Shown one piece after another: positions 60,135-64,000 of a DNA stretch of 64,000 bases. The notes beneath the pieces are model-generated. The model had not been told where the DNA came from. It made no database searches and saw only the letters and a list, made by a program, of their open reading frames with translations. Origin of the DNA: Candidatus Sulfotelmatobacter sp. (lineage in GTDB: Bacteria; Acidobacteriota; Terriglobia; Terriglobales; Acidobacteriaceae). Position 1 is the first letter of the stretch; the number at the start of each line of letters is the position of its first letter. The position numbers and the translations under genes were made by a program. The stretch lies in the NCBI GenBank assembly GCA_017883385.1, contig JADGNQ010000001.1:62001-126000 (forward strand), written 5' to 3'.

Positions 60135-61997
60135 ATGAACCCTTTTGCACTTCGTCTCACCGTCAGCATGTTTGTTCTCTGCAGTGCGCTTGCATTCGGT
60201 GGTACAGCCGCTCGCCCGCAGGGCGGTCTGACGCCGCCGGCCCATCACATCGGCATCGAGGGAGATCGCTTCGTGCTCGACGGACAGCCCCTGCAGATCA
60301 TCTCCGGCGAGATGCACTACGAACGCATCCCGCGCGAGTACTGGCGGGATCGCCTCAAGAAGGCGCGCGCCATGGGCCTGAACACGATTTCGACTTATGT
60401 TTTTTGGAATGTGCATGAGCCCAAGCCGGGCGCGTACGACTTCAGTGGACAGCTGGATGTGGCGGCCTTCGTCCGCATGGCGGAGGAGGAGGGCCTGTAT
60501 GTAATCCTGCGGCCCGGGCCGTATGCTTGCGCCGAGTGGGACCTGGGAGGTTTGCCTGCCTGGCTTCTGGCCGATCCGAATATAGTTTTGCGCAGCAGTG
60601 ACGAAAAGTTTCTGGGTCCGGCTGAGAAGTATCTCAAGCGTCTCGGCAGGGAACTGTCTTCTTTGCAGATCACGCACGGCGGACCCATCATCGCCGTGCA
60701 GATCGAGAACGAGTACGGTTCTTTCGGAAACGACAAAGAATACGTGAAGCGCATCCTCGGCGCTATTAAGAACGCCGGATTGGGAGAGGTTCTGCTCTAT
60801 ACGGCAGATGGTGGCGACGAACTACCGGCGGGAACGCTGCCCGACGTTCACGCCGTCGTGACCTTCGGCCCGGGAGACGCGAAAGGAGAATTCGCCAAGT
60901 TGCAGAAGCTTCGGCCCGGCCGCCCCATGATGAGCGGCGAGTACTGGGACGGATGGTTTGACCATTGGGGCGAAAAACATCACGACCCGGACGCCGCCCA
61001 GCAGGCACAGGAAGTGGATTGGATACTGAGTCAGGGATATTCGATCAACCTCTACATGTTTCACGGGGGAACGAGCTTCGGCTTCATGAACGGTGCGAAC
61101 TGGGACCATGACACCTACGAGCCCGACGTGACCAGCTACGACTACGACTCTCCGGTGAGCGAGTCGGGAGCGCTCACCAAGAAGTATTTCGCTTTTCGCG
61201 ACGTCGTCTCGAAGCATCGTCCGGGAGTGAAGATTCCCGATCCTCCAGTTCCGCTACCCGTGATCGAAGTGCCCGAGTTTGAGTTGGGCGAGAGCGCGCC
61301 GCTGTGGTCGAACCTGCCGAAACCTATCAGCATTGAGAAGCTCCGACCGATGGAGACCTTCGGCCAGTCGTACGGATACATCCTGTACCGCACGAAAGTC
61401 AAAGACTCGGTCGCGGGCGAATTGGAGATACACGAATTGCGCAGCTATGCTCGGATCTTCGTCAACGGCAAGCAGGCTGGCACGCTGGACCGCAGGAAGA
61501 AGCAAGATCGACTGCGGATCGAGGCTGGCGCCGACTCGACTCTCGACATTCTCGTGGAGGGTACAGGCCGCATTAATTTCACCACTGAGCTGCGCTCGGA
61601 GCGGCAGGGAATCGGCGGTGCCGTGTCACTTGGGGGGCAGGAGCTGACAGGTTGGCAGGTGTATCCCTTGCCGATGGACGAACTCGCTGGGCTGCGGTTC
61701 TCGAAGGAGAACAACGATGCTCCGAAGGGGCCCGCGTTTTATCGCGGACAATTCGAATTGCGCGACATAGCCGACACGTTTCTCGATACACGCGGCTGGG
61801 GCAAGGGCGCCGTCTGGGTCAACGGTCATGCGGTGGGGCGGTTCTGGAATCTAGGCCCGCAGCAGACCCTGTACGTGCCTGCACCGTGGCTCCGAACGGG
61901 AATCAACGAAGTCGTTGTCTTTACTCAGGATCAGCCAAAGACTCGTCGCATTCGTGGGTTGCGCGCACCCGTGCTCGATCAGTTGGGAAGTGAGTAG
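60135..61997 (+). CDS. Exported GH35 beta-galactosidase
   Basis: DGQPLQIISGEMHYERIPREYWRDRLKKARAMGLNTISTYVFWNVHEP, GPIIAVQIENEYGSF, MMSGEYWDGWFDHWGEKH. Confidence 0.95.
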   Translation: MNPFALRLTVSMFVLCSALAFGGTAARPQGGLTPPAHHIGIEGDRFVLDGQPLQIISGEMHYERIPREYWRDRLKKARAMGLNTISTYVFWNVHEPKPGAYDFSGQLDVAAFVRMAEEEGLYVILRPGPYACAEWDLGGLPAWLLADPNIVLRSSDEKFLGPAEKYLKRLGRELSSLQITHGGPIIAVQIENEYGSFGNDKEYVKRILGAIKNAGLGEVLLYTADGGDELPAGTLPDVHAVVTFGPGDAKGEFAKLQKLRPGRPMMSGEYWDGWFDHWGEKHHDPDAAQQAQEVDWILSQGYSINLYMFHGGTSFGFMNGANWDHDTYEPDVTSYDYDSPVSESGALTKKYFAFRDVVSKHRPGVKIPDPPVPLPVIEVPEFELGESAPLWSNLPKPISIEKLRPMETFGQSYGYILYRTKVKDSVAGELEIHELRSYARIFVNGKQAGTLDRRKKQDRLRIEAGADSTLDILVEGTGRINFTTELRSERQGIGGAVSLGGQELTGWQVYPLPMDELAGLRFSKENNDAPKGPAFYRGQFELRDIADTFLDTRGWGKGAVWVNGHAVGRFWNLGPQQTLYVPAPWLRTGINEVVVFTQDQPKTRRIRGLRAPVLDQLGSE

Positions 61998-62038
61998 CTT
62001 CGCCCGGATTGGCCGACGGCGAGTGGACGACGATACGC

Positions 62039-62887
62039 CTACGTCTTCGCGTTCTTGTGCATGTCCACCGTGCTCCAGGTTTTGTCCCCGGCGTGGCACA
62101 GATTCTCCAGCGGGCAATCGGCGCACTTGGGTTTGCGGGCGATGCAGAGTCCGCGCCCGTGCCAGATGATCTGGTGCGAGAAGAGAATCCACTTCTCGCG
62201 CGGGATGATGCGCATCAGATCCTGCTCGATTTTCTGCGGATCGTCCTGCTTCGTGAGTTCCAGGCGGCGCGAGATGCGGTGCACGTGTGTATCGACGACC
62301 ACCCCCTCCGCTTTCTTGAACCACGAGCCGAGCACAACGTTGGCGGTTTTGCGGGCAACGCCGGGAAGGGTTAACAGCTTTTCCATGTCGTCCGGGACCT
62401 GCCCGCCAAACTCCGCCACGACTCTCTTTGCCGCACCCACCACCGATTTGGATTTATTACGGAAGAATCCGGTGGAGCGCACATCTGGTTCCAGTTGTTC
62501 TGGTTCGAGTGCGGCGAAGGCCTCCACCGTCGGATACTGGCGAAAGAGTTCAGGAGTCACGCGGTTGACGTTCACATCGGTCGACTGGGCGGAGAGGATC
62601 GTAGCGACCAAGAGCTCCCACGCGCTGGAGTGGGTGAGGGCACAGGTCACAGCCGGGTAAAGCAGGTCGAGACGCTTCAGGATCTCAGTGACGCGCTCGG
62701 GAGCTACGGGATTGTAGGCCTTCACCTTAGCGGCGGGAGCAGGCTTTGGCGCCGATTTCTGGCGCCCCTCCAGGGCTGCTGCCGAGGCGTTGCCTCGGCC
62801 TGGACGGGCCGGAGTGCCCGTCCCCACACGAACTTTGTCTTGGCGTCCGGTTCGGGCGGGCTGGCGAGGGACTACTCCACGCGGCAT
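62039..62887 (-). CDS. nth: Endonuclease III
   Basis: WELLVATILSAQSTDVNVNRVTPELF, LPGVARKTANVVLGSWF, VVDTHVHRISRRLEL, Fe-S loop CIARKPKCADCPLENLC. Start MPRGVVPRQ at 62887. Confidence 0.96.
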   Translation of the reverse strand: MPRGVVPRQPARTGRQDKVRVGTGTPARPGRGNASAAALEGRQKSAPKPAPAAKVKAYNPVAPERVTEILKRLDLLYPAVTCALTHSSAWELLVATILSAQSTDVNVNRVTPELFRQYPTVEAFAALEPEQLEPDVRSTGFFRNKSKSVVGAAKRVVAEFGGQVPDDMEKLLTLPGVARKTANVVLGSWFKKAEGVVVDTHVHRISRRLELTKQDDPQKIEQDLMRIIPREKWILFSHQIIWHGRGLCIARKPKCADCPLENLCHAGDKTWSTVDMHKNAKT

Positions 62888-63044
62888 GGGGTCTCCTTGG
62901 GGCCAACATCTTAGCAGAGCGTGTCTTAACCCAGGGCGCCGAATGGCGACGCCGCGACTGGCCCTCGGTAACCGCCCTGGCATTTGACGCGTCCAAATGC
63001 CCCCGGTAGTCTAGAGGTAACCTCGTTAGAGTCAGGAAGACATC

Positions 63045-63269
63045 GTGGCAGTCAATTCCATCCAGCTCGGGCAAGTGTGGCGCAGCGACGCGGACGGCCA
63101 GGATTACCTGGTCACTAAGGTCTATAGCGAAGTCTTTACCCAGTTCGCCATGCTGCGGCCGGCGGGGATCACCGCTCCCGATGCACCCACCGTACGGATA
63201 AAAGTCGTCAAGACTCCCCAGGGCGCGACCCTCCCCGGCTACGCGTTTACTCAGGAAGGGTCGTTCTAG
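63045..63269 (+). CDS. Small hypothetical protein
   Basis: 74-aa frame MAVNSIQLGQVWRSDADGQDYLVTKVYSEVF...; possible beta-rich fold. Confidence 0.6.
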   Translation: MAVNSIQLGQVWRSDADGQDYLVTKVYSEVFTQFAMLRPAGITAPDAPTVRIKVVKTPQGATLPGYAFTQEGSF

Positions 63270-63312
63270 CTGCGGCCATATCTGCCGCGAATTTCCATTA
63301 CACTGGAATGCA

Positions 63313-63392
63313 AGTTCTCAGTTCTCGGTTCTCAGTTCTCAGCAAGAGCCCGTGGGGTTTAACTGAGAACTGAGAACCGACAACTGGGAACT
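63313..63392. repeat. Large hairpin built from 7-bp AGTTCTC tandem units
   Basis: 30-nt arms 63313-63342 and 63363-63392 pair with 2 mismatches across a 20-nt loop. Confidence 0.85.
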
Positions 63393-63399
63393 GGCTCCT

Positions 63400-64000
63400 A
63401 TGACTGAAAAACTTCTCGCAGTCCTGTTCGTCTTTATCAGCAAGGTCATCGCCGTGACCGGCTATGCTGGCATCACTCTTCTTATGGCGATTGAGTCGGC
63501 GTGCATTCCGCTGCCTTCCGAATTGATCATGCCCTTTGGCGGATACCTCGTGTTCCAGGGCACATTCAAACTGCTGTGGGTGGCGACGGCGGGCGCAATC
63601 GGCTGCAATCTGGGGTCGCTGATCGCCTATGAAATTGGATGCTATGGTGGCCGCCCCATGGTAGAGCGCTATGGCCGCTGGATTCTCATGGGACACCGCG
63701 AACTCGACTGGGCTGACCGCTTCTTCGCGCGCTGGGGATATCTGGCGGTTTTCATCGCCCGCCTCCTGCCCGTGGTCCGCACCTTCATCGCGCTGCCCGC
63801 AGGAGTGGCCCGCATGCCCCGCGGCCGCTTTCACCTCTACACGTTCCTGGGATCGTGGCCGTGGTGCCTCGGGCTGGCTTGGCTCGGCATGAAGCTGGGC
63901 GAGAACTGGCGCGAACTTGGAAAATACTTCCACAAGTTCGATGCTGTCATCGGCGTGGTGCTGGTAGCGGGCCTGGCGTGGTTTGTGTGGAGTCACTGGC
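63400..64000 (+). CDS. DedA-family (SNARE-associated) membrane protein, truncated by window end
   Basis: Read directly from sequence and absent from the ORF track because it has no stop: MTEKLLAVLFVFISKVIAVTGYAGITLLMAIESACIPLPSELIMPFGGYLVF...FIARLLPVVRTFIALPAGVARMPRGRF. Confidence 0.93.
   Translation, partial: MTEKLLAVLFVFISKVIAVTGYAGITLLMAIESACIPLPSELIMPFGGYLVFQGTFKLLWVATAGAIGCNLGSLIAYEIGCYGGRPMVERYGRWILMGHRELDWADRFFARWGYLAVFIARLLPVVRTFIALPAGVARMPRGRFHLYTFLGSWPWCLGLAWLGMKLGENWRELGKYFHKFDAVIGVVLVAGLAWFVWSHW

Noticed and set aside
63298-63996. 232-aa minus-strand ORF
   Set aside because: Antisense to the clear DedA-family gene starting at 63400.

Overview
The window is a gene-dense, GC-rich bacterial chromosomal segment. 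Its gene repertoire and dispersed-repeat style suggest Acidobacteriota (inference only). I see no rRNA, tRNA, CRISPR array, phage or transposase gene. About 38 protein-coding genes are supported. (1) A phosphate/polyphosphate cluster at about 4-19 kb: pstS, a DcaP-like porin, a small exported unknown, ppk1, sixA, ppx, a CHAD protein, pstC-pstA-pstB-phoU, and a beta-propeller/phosphoesterase fusion. Two matching 11-bp-spaced TTNTAAC-type direct repeats (candidate Pho boxes) precede pstS and pstC. (2) Carbohydrate enzymes: GH15, GH3, GH35, GH172/DUF2961, a GH5-like protein and galT. (3) A peptidoglycan-recycling operon (nagZ-anmK-solute-binding lipoprotein). (4) DNA repair genes mutS and nth. 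(5) A tetrapyrrole cluster (ccsA/hemX-hemA-hemC-paiB-hemD). (6) Secreted or cell-envelope proteins: S53, S9 and M48 peptidases, an orphan TPR-secretin, an EXORDIUM-like protein and a DsbA-like protein. (7) A PAS-GGDEF-EAL protein and a frameshifted AraC regulator. The least-explained structure is a collection of short palindromic or dispersed repeats. Most lie between genes, often against stop codons, and at least two appear to lie inside coding sequence (mutS and nth). No clearly new multi-gene system could be demonstrated from sequence alone.
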